Shown here: positions 11,291-24,767 of the stretch, one piece after another
Layout of the letters: every line of letters begins with the position of its first letter
Position numbering within the stretch: position 1 is the first letter of the stretch
Assembly (NCBI GenBank): GCA_022605955.1
Contig: JAKCOZ010000305.1
Span: forward strand, 186,001-250,000
Reading direction: 5' to 3'
Origin: Rallus limicola
Taxonomy: Eukaryota; Chordata; Aves; Gruiformes; Rallidae
DNA: 64,000 nt
Position numbers and translations under genes: made by a program
The notes under the pieces: generated by a model
What the model was told of the DNA's origin: nothing
Databases searched by the model: none
The model's input: only the letters and a program-made list of their open reading frames with translations

Positions 11291-12652
11291 CACGAGCAGA
11301 CCCTGTCACTTTGGCTCTCAGCCTTTTCCTTTGCCTGGAAAGAGGGAACATGCCTGGAACCTCCTACGGTGCTTTTCTCGGCCCTAGCAGACTGCAATTC
11401 AAAACATGCTAAACGTCCAGCAATAACTCCCAAAGTAAAGAAGCTAGGCCTGAAAGGCATAGCTTGTCTGAAACCTCCTAACATGACACACGAGCAGCCC
11501 CTGTCACTTTGGTTCTCAGCCTTTTCCTTTGCCTGGAAAGAGGGAACATGCCTGGAACCTCCTACGGTGCTTTTCTCGGCCCTAGCAGACTGCAGTTCAA
11601 AACATGCTAAACGTCCAGCAATAACTCCCAAAGTAAAGAAGCTAGGCCTGAAAGGCATAGCTTGTCTGAAACCTCCTAACAGGACACACGAGCAGACCCT
11701 GTCACTTTGGCTCTCAGCCTTTTCCTTTGCCTGGAAAGAGGGAACATGCCTGGAACCTCCTACGGTGCTTTTCTCGGCCCTAGCAGACTGCAGTTCAAAA
11801 CATGCTAAACGTCCAGCAATAACTCCCAAAGTAAAGAAGCTAGGCCTGAAAGGCATAGCTTGTCTGAAACCTCCTAACAGGACACACGAGCAGCCCCTGT
11901 CACTTTGGCTCTCAGCCTTTTCCTTTGCCTGGAAAGAGGGAACATGCCTGGAACCTCCTACGGTGCTTTTCTCGGCCCTAGCAGACTGCAGTTCAAAACA
12001 TGCTAAACGTCCAGCAATAACTCCCAAAGTAAAGAAGCTAGGCCTGAAAGGCATAGCTTGTCTGAAACCTCCTAACAGGACACACGAGCAGACCCTGTCA
12101 CTTTGGCTCTCAGCCTTTTCCTTTGCCTGGAAAGAGGGAACATGCCTGGAACCTCCTACGGTGCTTTTCTCGGCCCTAGCAGACTGCAGTTCAAAACATG
12201 CTAAACGTCCAGCAATAACTCCCAAAGTAAAGAAGCTAGGCCTGAAAGGCATAGCTTGTCTGAAACCTCCTAACAGGACACACGAGCAGACCCTGTCACT
12301 TTGGCTCTCAGCCTTTTCCTTTGCCTGGAAAGAGGGAACATGCCTGGAACCTCCTACGGTGCTTTTCTCGGCCCTAGCAGACTGCAGTTCAAAACATTCT
12401 AAACGTCCAGCAATAACTCCCAAAGTAAAGAAGCTAGGCCTGAAAGGCATAGCTTGTCTGAAACCTCCTAACAGGACACACGAGCAGCCCCTGTCACTTT
12501 GGCTCTCAGCCTTTTCCTTTGCCTGGAAAGAGGGAACATGCCTGGAACCTCCTACGGTGCTTTTCTCGGCCCTAGCAGACTGCAGTTCAAAACATGCTAA
12601 ACGTCCAGCAATAACTCCCAAAGTAAAGAAGCTAGGCATGAAAGGCATAGCT

Positions 12653-12723
12653 TGTCCTGTTAGGAGGTTTCAGACAAGCTAGGCCTGAAAGGCATAGCTT
12701 GTCTGAAACCTCCTAACAGGACA
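12653..12723. repeat. Junction hairpin 10
   Basis: Standard form. Ends a 7-unit block of 1,433 bp. Confidence 0.92.
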
Positions 12724-13491
12724 CACGAGCAGACCCTGTCACTTTGGCTCTCAGCCTTTTCCTTTGCCTGGAAAGAGGGAACATGCCTGGAACCTCCTAC
12801 GGTGCTTTTCTCGGCCCTAGCAGACTGCAGTTCAAAACATGCTAAACGTCCAGCAATAACTCCCAAAGTAAAGAAGCTAGGCCTGAAAGGCATAGCTTGT
12901 CTGAAACCTCCTAACAGGACACACGAGCAGCCCCTGTCACTTTGGCTCTCAGCCTTTTCCTTTGCCTGGAAAGAGGGAACATGCCTGGAACCTCCTACGG
13001 TGCTTTTCTCGGCCCTAGCAGACTGCAGTTCAAAACATGCTAAACGTCCAGCAATAACTCCCAAAGTAAAGATGCTAGGCCTGAAAGGCATAGCTTGTCT
13101 GAAACCTCCTAACAGGACACACGACCAGCCCCTGTCACTTTGGCTCTCAGCCTTTTCCTTTGCCTGGAAAGAGGGAACATGCCTGGAACCTCCTACGGTG
13201 CTTTTCTCAGCCCTAGCAGACTGCAGTTCAAAACATGCTAAACGTCCAGCAATAACTCCCAAAGTAAAGAAGCTAGGCCTGAAAGGCATAGCTTGTCTGA
13301 AACCTCCTAACATGACACACGAGCAGCCCCTGTCACTTTGGTTCTCAGCCTTTTCCTTTGCCTGGAAAGAGGGAACATGCCTGGAACCTCCTACGGTGCT
13401 TTTCTCGGCCCTATCAGACTGCAGTTCAAAACATGCTAAACGTCCAGCAATAACTCCCAAAGTAAAGAAGCTAGGCATGAAAGGCATAGCT

Positions 13492-13562
13492 TGTCCTGTT
13501 AGGAGGTTTCAGACAAGCTATGCCTTTCAGGCCTAGCTTGTCTGAAACCTCCTAACAGGACA
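13492..13562. repeat. Junction hairpin 11, centre flipped
   Basis: Arms unchanged, but the 13-bp centre at 13521-13533 reads tgcctttcaggcc, the exact reverse complement of the standard ggcctgaaaggca. Ends a 4-unit block of 839 bp. First of four consecutive flipped junctions. Confidence 0.92.
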
Positions 13563-15122
13563 CACGAGCAGACCCTGTCACTTTGGCTCTCAGCCTTTTC
13601 CTTTGCCTGGAAAGAGGGAACATGCCTGGAACCTCCTACGGTGCTTTTCTCGGCCCTAGCAGACTGCAATTCAAAACATGCTAAACGTCCAGCAATAACT
13701 CCCAAAGTAAAGAAGCTAGGCCTGAAAGGCATAGCTTGTCTGAAACCTCCTAACATGACACACGAGCAGCCCCTGTCACTTTGGTTCTCAGCCTTTTCCT
13801 TTGCCTGGAAAGAGGGAACATGCTTGGAACCTCCTACGGTGCTTTTCTCGGCCCTAGCAGACTGCAGTTCAAAACATGCTAAACGTCCAGCAATAACTCC
13901 CAAAGTAAAGAAGCTAGGCCTGAAAGGCATAGCTTGTCTGAAACCTCCTAACATGACACACGAGCAGCCCCTGTCACTTTGGTTCTCAGCCTTTTCCTTT
14001 GCCTGGAAAGAGGGAACATGCCTGGAACCTCCTACGGTGCTTTTCTCGGCCCTAGCAGACTGCAGTTCAAAACATGCTAAACGTCCAGCAATAACTCCCA
14101 AAGTAAAGAAGCTAGGCCTGAAAGGCATAGCTTGTCTGAAACCTCCTAACAGGACACACGAGCAGCCCCTGTCACTTTGGCTCTCAGCCTTTTCCTTTGC
14201 CTGGAAAGAGGGAACATGCCTGGAACCTCCTACGGTGCTTTTCTTGGCCCTAGCAGACTGCAGTTCAAAACATGCTAAACGTCCAGCATTAACTCCCAAA
14301 GTAAAGAAGCTAGGCCTGAAAGGCATAGCTTGTCTGAAACCTCCTAACAGGACACACGAGCAGCCCCTGTCACTTTGGCTCTCAGCCTTTTCCTTTGCCT
14401 GGAAAGAGGGAACATGCCTGGAACCTCCTACGGTGCTTTTCTCGGCCCTAGCAGACTGCAGTTCAAAACATGCTAAACGTCCAGCAATAACTCCCAAAGT
14501 AAAGAAGCTAGGCCTGAAAGGCATAGCTTGTCTGAAACCTCCTAACAGGACACACGAGCAGCCCCTGTCACTTTGGCTCTCAGCCTTTTCCTTTGCCTGG
14601 AAAGAGGGAACATGCCTGGAACCTTCTACGGTGCTTTTCTCGGCCCTAGCAGACTGCAGTTCAAAACATGCTAAACGTCCAGCAATAACTCCCAAAGTAA
14701 AGAAGCTAGGCCTGAAAGGCATAGCTTGTCTGAAACCTCCTAACAGGACACACGACCAGCCCCTGTCACTTTGGCTCTCAGCCTTTTCCTTTGCCTGGAA
14801 AGAGGGAACATGCCTGGAACCTCCTACGGTGCTTTTCTCAGCCCTAGCAGACTGCAGTTCAAAACATGCTAAACGTCCAGCAATAACTCCCAAAGTAAAG
14901 AAGCTAGGCCTGAAAGGCATAGCTTGTCTGAAACCTCCTAACATGACACACGAGCAGACCCTGTCACTTTGGTTCTCAGCCTTTTCCTTTGCCTGGAAAG
15001 AGGGAACATGCCTGGAACCTCCTACGGTGCTTTTCTCGGCCCTATCAGACTGCAGTTCAAAACATGCTAAACGTCCAGCAATAACTCCCAAAGTAAAGAA
15101 GCTAGGCATGAAAGGCATAGCT

Positions 15123-15193
15123 TGTCCTGTTAGGAGGTTTCAGACAAGCTATGCCTTTCAGGCCTAGCTTGTCTGAAACCTCCTAACAGGACA
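15123..15193. repeat. Junction hairpin 12, centre flipped
   Basis: Flipped centre at 15152-15164. Ends an 8-unit block of 1,631 bp. Confidence 0.92.
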
Positions 15194-15271
15194 CACGAGC
15201 AGACCCTGTCACTTTGGCTCTCAGCCTTTTCCTTTGCCTGGAAAGAGGGAACATGCCTGGAACCTCCTACG

Positions 15272-17251
15272 GTGCTTTTCTCGGCCCTAGCAGACTGCAA
15301 TTCAAAACATGCTAAACGTCCAGCAATAACTCCCAAAGTAAAGAAGCTAGGCCTGAAAGGCATAGCTTGTCTGAAACCTCCTAACATGACACACGAGCAG
15401 CCCCTGTCACTTTGGTTCTCAGTCTTTTCCTTTGCCTGGAAAGAGGGAACATGCCTGGAACCTCCTAAGGTGCTTTTCTCGGCCCTAGCAGACTGCAGTT
15501 CAAAACATGCTAAACGTCCAGCAATAACTCCCAAAGTAAAGAAGCTAGGCCTGAAAGGCATAGCTTGTCTGAAACCTCCTAACAGGACACACGAGCAGCC
15601 CCTGTCACTTTGGCTCTCAGCCTTTTCCTTTGCCTGGAAAGAGGGAACATGCCTGGAACCTCCTACGGTGCTTTTCTCGGCCCTAGCAGACTGCAGTTCA
15701 AAACATGCTAAACGTCCAGCAATAACTCCCAAAGTAAAGAAGCTAGGCCTGAAAGGCATAGCTTGTCTGAAACCTCCTAACATGACACACGAGCAGCCCC
15801 TGTCACTTTGGTTCTCAGCCTTTTCCTTTGCCTGGAAAGAGGGAACATGCCTGGAACCTCCTACGGTGCTTTTCTCGGCCCTAGCAGACTGCAGTTCAAA
15901 ACATGCTAAACGTCCAGCAATAACTCCCAAAGTAAAGAAGCTAGGCCTGAAAGGCATAGCTTGTCTGAAACCTCCTAACAGGACACACGAGCAGACCCTG
16001 TCACTTTGGCTCTCAGCCTTTTCCTTTGCCTGGAAAGAGGGAACATGCCTGGAACCTCCTACGGTGCTTTTCTCGGCCCTAGCAGACTGCCGTTCAAAAC
16101 ATGCTAAACGTCCAGCAATAACTCCCAAAGTAAAGAAGCTAGGCCTGAAAGGCATAGCTTGTCTGAAAGCTCCTAACAGGACACACGAGCAGCCCCTGTC
16201 ACTTTGGCTCTCAGCCTTTTCCTTTGCCTGGAAAGAGGGAACATGCCTGGAACCTCCTACGGTGCTTTTCTCGGCCCTAGCAGACTGCAGTTCAAAACAT
16301 GCTAAACGTCCAGCAATAACTCCCAAAGTAAAGAAGCTAGGCCTGAAAGGCATAGCTTGTCTGAAACCTCCTAACATGACACACGAGCAGCCCCTGTCAC
16401 TTTGGTTCTCAGTCTTTTCCTTTGCCTGGAAAGAGGGAACATGCCTGGAACCTCCTAAGGTGCTTTTCTCGGCCCTAGCAGACTGCAGTTCAAAACATGC
16501 TAAACGTCCAGCAATAACTCCCAAAGTAAAGAAGCTAGGCCTGAAAGGCATAGCTTGTCTGAAACCTCCTAACAGGACACACGAGCAGCCCCTGTCACTT
16601 TGGCTCTCAGCCTTTTCCTTTGCCTGGAAAGAGGGAACATGCCTGGAACCTCCTACGGTGCTTTTCTCGGCCCTAGCAGACTGCAGTTCAAAACATGCTA
16701 AACGTCCAGCAATAACTCCCAAAGTAAAGAAGCTAGGCCTGAAAGGCATAGCTTGTCTGAAACCTCCTAACATGACACACGAGCAGCCCCTGTCACTTTG
16801 GTTCTCAGCCTTTTCCTTTGCCTGGAAAGAGGGAACATGCCTGGAACCTCCTACGGTGCTTTTCTCGGCCCTAGCAGACTGCAGTTCAAAACATGCTAAA
16901 CGTCCAGCAATAACTCCCAAAGTAAAGAAGCTAGGCCTGAAAGGCATAGCTTGTCTGAAACCTCCTAACAGGACACACGAGCAGACCCTGTCACTTTGGC
17001 TCTCAGCCTTTTCCTTTGCCTGGAAAGAGGGAACATGCCTGGAACCTCCTACGGTGCTTTTCTCGGCCCTAGCAGACTGCCGTTCAAAACATGCTAAACG
17101 TCCAGCAATAACTCCCAAAGTAAAGAAGCTAGGCCTGAAAGGCATAGCTTGTCTGAAACCTCCTAACAGGACACACGACCAGCCCCTATCACTTTGGCTC
17201 TCAGCCTTTTCCTTTGCCTGGAAAGAGGGAACATGCCTGGAACCTCCTACG
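15272..17251. repeat. 990-bp (5-unit) tandem duplication, first instance
   Basis: Units 15272-16261 and 16262-17251 follow the same order: a cagtcttttcc/cctaaggtg unit, a cagg/ccc unit, a catg/ggt unit, a cagg/acc unit, then a gccgttc unit. The rare cagtctttt recurs at 15421 and 16411, 990 bp apart. Differences include gcaattc only in the first copy and gaaagctcc versus cacgacc in the fifth units. Confidence 0.85.
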
Positions 17252-17545
17252 GTGCTTTTCTCAGCCCTAGCAGACTGCAGTTCAAAACATGCTAAACGTC
17301 CAGCAATAACTCCCAAAGTAAAGAAGCTAGGCCTGAAAGGCATAGCTTGTCTGAAACCTCCTAACATGACACACGAGCAGACCCTGTCACTTTGGTTCTC
17401 AGCCTTTTCCTTTGCCTGGAAAGAGGGAACATGCCTGGAACCTCCTACGGTGCTTTTCTCGGCCCTATCAGACTGCAGTTCAAAACATGCTAAACGTCCA
17501 GCAATAACTCCCAAAGTAAAGAAGCTAGGCATGAAAGGCATAGCT

Positions 17546-17616
17546 TGTCCTGTTAGGAGGTTTCAGACAAGCTATGCCTTTCAGGCCTAGCTTGTCTGAA
17601 ACCTCCTAACAGGACA
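17546..17616. repeat. Junction hairpin 13, centre flipped
   Basis: Flipped centre at 17575-17587. Ends a 12-unit block of 2,423 bp. Confidence 0.92.
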
Positions 17617-17892
17617 CACGAGCAGACCCTGTCACTTTGGCTCTCAGCCTTTTCCTTTGCCTGGAAAGAGGGAACATGCCTGGAACCTCCTACGGTGCTT
17701 TTCTCGGCCCTAGCAGACTGCAATTCAAAACATGCTAAACGTCCAGCAATAACTCCCAAAGTAAAGAAGCTAGGCCTGAAAGGCATAGCTTGTCTGAAAC
17801 CTCCTAACATGACACACGAGCAGCCCCTGTCACTTTGGTTCTCAGCCTTTTCCTTTGCCTGGAAAGAGGGAACATGCCTGGAACCTCCTACG

Positions 17893-19872
17893 GTGCTTTT
17901 CTCGGCCCTAGCAGACTGCAGTTCAAAACATGCTAAACGTCCAGCAATAACTCCCAAAGTAAAGAAGCTAGGCCTGAAAGGCATAGCTTGTCTGAAACCT
18001 CCTAACAGGACACACGAGCAGCCCCTGTCACTTTGGTTCTCAGTCTTTTCCTTTGCCTGGAAAGAGGGAACATGCCTGGAACCTCCTAAGGTGCTTTTCT
18101 CGGCCCTAGCAGACTGCAGTTCAAAACATGCTAAACGTCCAGCAATAACTCCCAAAGTAAAGAAGCTAGGCCTGAAAGGCATAGCTTGTCTGAAACCTCC
18201 TAACAGGACACACGAGCAGACCCTGTCACTTTGGCTCTCAGCCTTTTCCTTTGCCTGGAAAGAGGGAACATGCCTGGAACCTCCTACGGTGCTTTTCTCG
18301 GCCCTAGCAGACTGCAGTTCAAAACATGCTAAACGTCCAGCAATAACTCCCAAAGTAAAGAAGCTAGGCCTGAAAGGCATAGCTTGTCTGAAACCTCCTA
18401 ACATGACACACGAGCAGCCCCTGTCACTTTGGTTCTCAGCCTTTTCCTTTGCCTGGAAAGAGGGAACATGCCTGGAACCTCCTACGGTGCTTTTCTCGGC
18501 CCTAGCAGACTGCAGTTCAAAACATGCTAAACGTCCAGCAATAACTCCCAAAGTAAAGAAGCTAGGCCTGAAAGGCATAGCTTGTCTGAAACCTCCTAAC
18601 AGGACACACGAGCAGACCCTGTCACTTTGGCTCTCAGCCTTTTCCTTTGCCTGGAAAGAGGGAACATGCCTGGAACCTCCTACGGTGCTTTTCTCGGCCC
18701 TAGCAGACTGCCGTTCAAAACATGCTAAACGTCCAGCAATAACTCCCAAAGTAAAGAAGCTAGGCCTGAAAGGCATAGCTTGTCTGAAAGCTCCTAACAG
18801 GACACACGAGCAGCCCCTGTCACTTTGGCTCTCAGCCTTTTCCTTTGCCTGGAAAGAGGGAACATGCCTGGAACCTCCTACGGTGCTTTTCTCGGCCCTA
18901 GCAGACTGCAGTTCAAAACATGCTAAACGTCCAGCAATAACTCCCAAAGTAAAGAAGCTAGGCCTGAAAGGCATAGCTTGTCTGAAACCTCCTAACATGA
19001 CACACGAGCAGCCCCTGTCACTTTGGTTCTCAGTCTTTTCCTTTGCCTGGAAAGAGGGAACATGCCTGGAACCTCCTAAGGTGCTTTTCTCGGCCCTAGC
19101 AGACTGCAGTTCAAAACATGCTAAACGTCCAGCAATAACTCCCAAAGTAAAGAAGCTAGGCCTGAAAGGCATAGCTTGTCTGAAACCTCCTAACAGGACA
19201 CACGAGCAGCCCCTGTCACTTTGGCTCTCAGCCTTTTCCTTTGCCTGGAAAGAGGGAACATGCCTGGAACCTCCTACGGTGCTTTTCTCGGCCCTAGCAG
19301 ACTGCAGTTCAAAACATGCTAAACGTCCAGCAATAACTCCCAAAGTAAAGAAGCTAGGCCTGAAAGGCATAGCTTGTCTGAAACCTCCTAACATGACACA
19401 CGAGCAGCCCCTGTCACTTTGGTTCTCAGCCTTTTCCTTTGCCTGGAAAGAGGGAACATGCCTGGAACCTCCTACGGTGCTTTTCTCGGCCCTAGCAGAC
19501 TGCAGTTCAAAACATGCTAAACGTCCAGCAATAACTCCCAAAGTAAAGAAGCTAGGCCTGAAAGGCATAGCTTGTCTGAAACCTCCTAACAGGACACACG
19601 AGCAGACCCTGTCACTTTGGCTCTCAGCCTTTTCCTTTGCCTGGAAAGAGGGAACATGCCTGGAACCTCCTACGGTGCTTTTCTCGGCCCTAGCAGACTG
19701 CCGTTCAAAACATGCTAAACGTCCAGCAATAACTCCCAAAGTAAAGAAGCTAGGCCTGAAAGGCATAGCTTGTCTGAAAGCTCCTAACAGGACACACGAG
19801 CAGCCCCTGTCACTTTGGCTCTCAGCCTTTTCCTTTGCCTGGAAAGAGGGAACATGCCTGGAACCTCCTACG
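17893..19872. repeat. 990-bp (5-unit) tandem duplication, second instance
   Basis: The same 5-unit order occurs at 17893-18882 and 18883-19872. cagtctttt at 18042 and 19032 and the gccgttc/gaaagctcc units are 990 bp apart. The next-door block carries the same motif, so the 5-mer predates the hairpin-bounded blocks that contain it or was spread between them. Confidence 0.85.
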
Positions 19873-20562
19873 GTGCTTTTCTCGGCCCTAGCAGACTGCA
19901 GTTCAAAACATGCTAAACGTCCAGCAATAACTCCCAAAGTAAAGAAGCTAGGCCTGAAAGGCATAGCTTGTCTGAAACCTCCTAACAGGACACACGAGCA
20001 GACCCTGTCACTTTGGCTCTCAGCCTTTTCCTTTTCCTGGAAAGAGGGAACATGCCTGGAACCTCCTACGGTGCTTTTCTCAGCCCTAGCAGACTGCAGT
20101 TCAAAACATGCTAAACGTCCAGCAATAACTCCCAAAGTAAAGAAGCTAGGCCTGAAAGGCATAGCTTGTCTGAAACCTCCTAACAGGACACACGACCAGC
20201 CCCTGTCACTTTGGCTCTCAGCCTTTTCCTTTGCCTGGAAAGAGGGAACATGCCTGGAACCTCCTACGGTGCTTTTCTCAGCCCTAGCAGACTGCAGTTC
20301 AAAACATGCTAAACGTCCAGCAATAACTCCCAAAGTAAAGAAGCTAGGCCTGAAAGGCATAGCTTGTCTGAAACCTCCTAACATGACACACGAGCAGCCC
20401 CTGTCACTTTGGTTCTCAGCCTTTTCCTTTGCCTGGAAAGAGGGAACATGCCTGGAACCTCCTACGGTGCTTTTCTCGGCCCTATCAGACTGCAGTTCAA
20501 AACATGCTAAACGTCCAGCAATAACTCCCAAAGTAAAGAAGCTAGGCATGAAAGGCATAGCT

Positions 20563-20633
20563 TGTCCTGTTAGGAGGTTTCAGACAAGCTATGCCTTTCA
20601 GGCCTAGCTTGTCTGAAACCTCCTAACAGGACA
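20563..20633. repeat. Junction hairpin 14, centre flipped
   Basis: Flipped centre at 20592-20604. Ends a 15-unit block of 3,017 bp. Last of the four consecutive flips. Confidence 0.92.
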
Positions 20634-20711
20634 CACGAGCAGACCCTGTCACTTTGGCTCTCAGCCTTTTCCTTTGCCTGGAAAGAGGGAACATGCCTGG
20701 AACCTCCTACG

Positions 20712-23700
20712 GTGCTTTTCTCGGCCCTAGCAGACTGCAGTTCAAAACATGCTAAACGTCCAGCAATAACTCCCAAAGTAAAGAAGCTAGGCCTGAAAGG
20801 CATAGCTTGTCTGAAACCTCCTAACAGGACACACGAGCAGACCCTGTCACTTTGGCTCTCAGCCTTTTCCTTTGCCTGGAAAGAGGGAACATGCCTGGAA
20901 CCTCCTACGGTGCTTTTCTCGGCCCTAGCAGACTGCCGTTCAAAACATGCTAAACGTCCAGCAATAACTCCCAAAGTAAAGAAGCTAGGCCTGAAAGGCA
21001 TAGCTTGTCTGAAAGCTCCTAACAGGACACACGAGCAGCCCCTGTCACTTTGGCTCTCAGCCTTTTCCTTTGCCTGGAAAGAGGGAACATGCCTGGAACC
21101 TCCTACGGTGCTTTTCTCGGCCCTAGCAGACTGCAGTTCAAAACATGCTAAACGTCCAGCAATAACTCCCAAAGTAAAGAAGCTAGGCCTGAAAGGCATA
21201 GCTTGTCTGAAACCTCCTAACAGGACACACGAGCAGACCCTGTCACTTTGGCTCTCAGCCTTTTCCTTTGCCTGGAAAGAGGGAACATGCCTGGAACCTC
21301 CTACGGTGCTTTTCTCGGCCCTAGCAGACTGCAGTTCAAAACATGCTAAACGTCCAGCAATAACTCCCAAAGTAAAGAAGCTAGGCCTGAAAGGCATAGC
21401 TTGTCTGAAACCTCCTAACAGGACACACGAGCAGCCCCTGTCACTTTGGCTCTCAGCCTTTTCCTTTGTCTGGAAAGAGGGAACATGCCTGGAACCTCCT
21501 ACGGTGCTTTTCTCGGCCCTAGCAGACTGCAATTCAAAACATGCTAAACGTCCAGCAATAACTCCCAAAGTAAAGAAGCTAGGCCTGAAAGGCATAGCTT
21601 GTCTGAAACCTCCTAACAGGACACACGAGCAGACCCTGTCACTTTGGCTCTCAGCCTTTTCCTTTGCCTGGAAAGAGGGAACATGCCTGGAACCTCCTAC
21701 GGTGCTTTTCTCGGCCCTAGCAGACTGCAGTTCAAAACATGCTAAACGTCCAGCAATAACTCCCAAAGTAAAGAAGCTAGGCCTGAAAGGCATAGCTTGT
21801 CTGAAACCTCCTAACATGACACACGAGCAGCCCCTGTCACTTTGGTTCTCAGCCTTTTCCTTTGCCTGGAAAGAGGGAACATGCCTGGAACCTCCTACGG
21901 TGCTTTTCTCGGCCCTAGCAGACTGCAGTTCAAAACATGCTAAACGTCCAGCAATAACTCCCAAAGTAAAGAAGCTAGGCCTGAAAGGCATAGCTTGTCT
22001 GAAACCTCCTAACAGGACACACGAGCAGCCCCTGTCACTTTGGCTCTCAGCCTTTTCCTTTGCCTGGAAAGAGGGAACATGCCTGGAACCTCCTACGGTG
22101 CTTTTCTCGGCCCTAGCAGACTGCCGTTCAAAACATGCTAAACGTCCAGCAATAACTCCCAAAGTAAAGAAGCTAGGCCTGAAAGGCATAGCTTGTCTGA
22201 AACCTCCTAACAGGACACACGAGCAGACCCTGTCACTTTGGCTCTCAGCCTTTTCCTTTGCCTGGAAAGAGGGAACATGTCTGGAATTTCCTACGGTGCT
22301 TTTCTCGGCCCTAGCAGACTGCAGTTCAAAACATGCTAAACGTCCAGCAATAACTCCCAAAGTAAAGAAGCTAGGCCTGAAAGGCATAGCTTGTCTGAAA
22401 CCTCCTAACAGGACACACGAGCAGACCCTGTCACTTTGGCTCTCAGCCTTTTCCTTTGCCTGAAAAGAGGGAACATGCCTGGAACCTCCTACGGTGCTTT
22501 TCTCGGCCCTAGCAGACTGCAGTTCAAAACATGCTAAACGTCCAGCAATAACTCCCAAAGTAAAGAAGCTAGGCCTGAAAGGCATAGCTTGTCTGAAACC
22601 TCCTAACAGGACACACGAGCAGACCCTGTCACTTTGGCTCTCAGCCTTTTCCTTTGCCTGGAAAGAGGGAACATGCCTGGAACCTCCTACGGTGCTTTTC
22701 TCGGCCCTAGCAGACTGCAGTTCAAAACATGCTAAACGTCCAGCAATAACTCCCAAAGTAAAGAAGCTAGGCCTGAAAGGCATAGCTTGTCTGAAAGCTC
22801 CTAACAGGACACACGAGCAGCCCCTGTCACTTTGGCTCTCAGCCTTTTCCTTTGCCTGGAAAGAGGGAACATGCCTGGAACCTCCTACGGTGCTTTTCTC
22901 GGCCCTAGCAGACTGCAGTTCAAAACATGCTAAACGTCCAGCAATAACTCCCAAAGTAAAGAAGCTAGGCCTGAAAGGCATAGCTTGTCTGAAACCTCCT
23001 AACAGGACACACGAGCAGACCCTGTCACTTTGGCTCTCAGCCTTTTCCTTTGCCTGGAAAGAGGGAACATGCCTGGAACCTCCTACGGTGCTTTTCTCGG
23101 CCCTAGCAGACTGCAGTTCAAAACATGCTAAACGTCCAGCAATAACTCCCAAAGTAAAGAAGCTAGGCCTGAAAGGCATAGCTTGTCTGAAACCTCCTAA
23201 CAGGACACACGAGCAGCCCCTGTCACTTTGGCTCTCAGCCTTTTCCTTTGTCTGGAAAGAGGGAACATGCCTGGAACCTCCTACGGTGCTTTTCTCGGCC
23301 CTAGCAGACTGCAATTCAAAACATGCTAAACGTCCAGCAATAACTCCCAAAGTAAAGAAGCTAGGCCTGAAAGGCATAGCTTGTCTGAAACCTCCTAACA
23401 GGACACACGAGCAGACCCTGTCACTTTGGCTCTCAGCCTTTTCCTTTGCCTGGAAAGAGGGAACATGCCTGGAACCTCCTACGGTGCTTTTCTCGGCCCT
23501 AGCAGACTGCAGTTCAAAACATGCTAAACGTCCAGCAATAACTCCCAAAGTAAAGAAGCTAGGCCTGAAAGGCATAGCTTGTCTGAAACCTCCTAACATG
23601 ACACACGAGCAGCCCCTGTCACTTTGGTTCTCAGCCTTTTCCTTTGCCTGGAAAGAGGGAACATGCCTGGAACCTCCTACGGTGCTTTTCTCGGCCCTAG

Positions 23701-24275
23701 CAGACTGCAGTTCAAAACATGCTAAACGTCCAGCAATAACTCCCAAAGTAAAGAAGCTAGGCCTGAAAGGCATAGCTTGTCTGAAACCTCCTAACAGGAC
23801 ACACGAGCAGCCCCTGTCACTTTGGCTCTCAGCCTTTTCCTTTGCCTGGAAAGAGGGAACATGCCTGGAACCTCCTACGGTGCTTTTCTCGGCCCTAGCA
23901 GACTGCCGTTCAAAACATGCTAAACGTCCAGCAATAACTCCCAAAGTAAAGAAGCTAGGCCTGAAAGGCATAGCTTGTCTGAAACCTCCTAACAGGACAC
24001 ACGAGCAGACCCTGTCACTTTGGCTCTCAGCCTTTTCCTTTGCCTGGAAAGAGGGAACATGTCTGGAATTTCCTACGGTGCTTTTCTCGGCCCTAGCAGA
24101 CTGCAGTTCAAAACATGCTAAACGTCCAGCAATAACTCCCAAAGTAAAGAAGCTAGGCCTGAAAGGCATAGCTTGTCTGAAACCTCCTAACAGGACACAC
24201 AAGCAGACCCTGTCACTTTGGCTCTCAGCCTTTTCCTTTGCCTGAAAAGAGGGAACATGCCTGGAACCTCCTACG
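20712..24275. repeat. 1,782-bp (9-unit) tandem duplication
   Basis: Copies 20712-22493 and 22494-24275 share a run of rare variants at constant 1,782-bp spacing: tttgtctgg near 21468/23250, atgtctggaatttcc near 22279/24061, and cctgaaaagag near 22461/24243. I noticed two differences: C at 20937 against A at 22719, and G at 22419 against A at 24201. It fills most of the longest block of the window (21 units, 4,205 bp). Confidence 0.9.
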
Positions 24276-24767
24276 GTGCTTTTCTCGGCCCTAGCAGACT
24301 GCAGTTCAAAACATGCTAAACGTCCAGCAATAACTCCCAAAGTAAAGAAGCTAGGCCTGAAAGGCATAGCTTGTCTGAAACCTCCTAACAGGACACACGA
24401 GCAGACCCTGTCACTTTGGCTCTCAGCCTTTTCCTTTGCCTGGAAAGAGGGAACATGCCTGGAACCTCCTACGGTGCTTTTCTCGGCCCTAGCAGACTGC
24501 AGTTAAAAACATGCTAAACGTCCAGCAATAACTCCCAAAGTAAAGAAGCTAGGCCTGAAAGGCATAGCTTGTCTGAAACCTCCTAACAGGACACACGAGC
24601 AGACCCTGTCACTTTGGCTCTCAGCCTTTTCCTTTGCCTGGAAAGAGGGAACATGCCTGGAACCTCCTACGGTGCTTTTCTCGGCCCTAGCAGACTGCAG
24701 TTCAAAACATGCTAAACGTCCAGCAATAACTCCCAAAGTAAAGAAGCTAGGCATGAAAGGCATAGCT

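Noticed and set aside
22461..24245. cctgaaaagag stops as block boundaries
   Set aside because: They are G-to-A point variants in normal 198-bp units, copied by the 1,782-bp duplication.
20570..24367. A 1,265-codon open frame on the minus strand, and dozens of similar frames on both strands, as repetitive-protein genes
   Set aside because: They are the satellite read in the two frames without stops, opposite each other on both strands, with no promoter or start context, no synonymous bias in variants, and ends set only by the 47-bp junction or chance stops.
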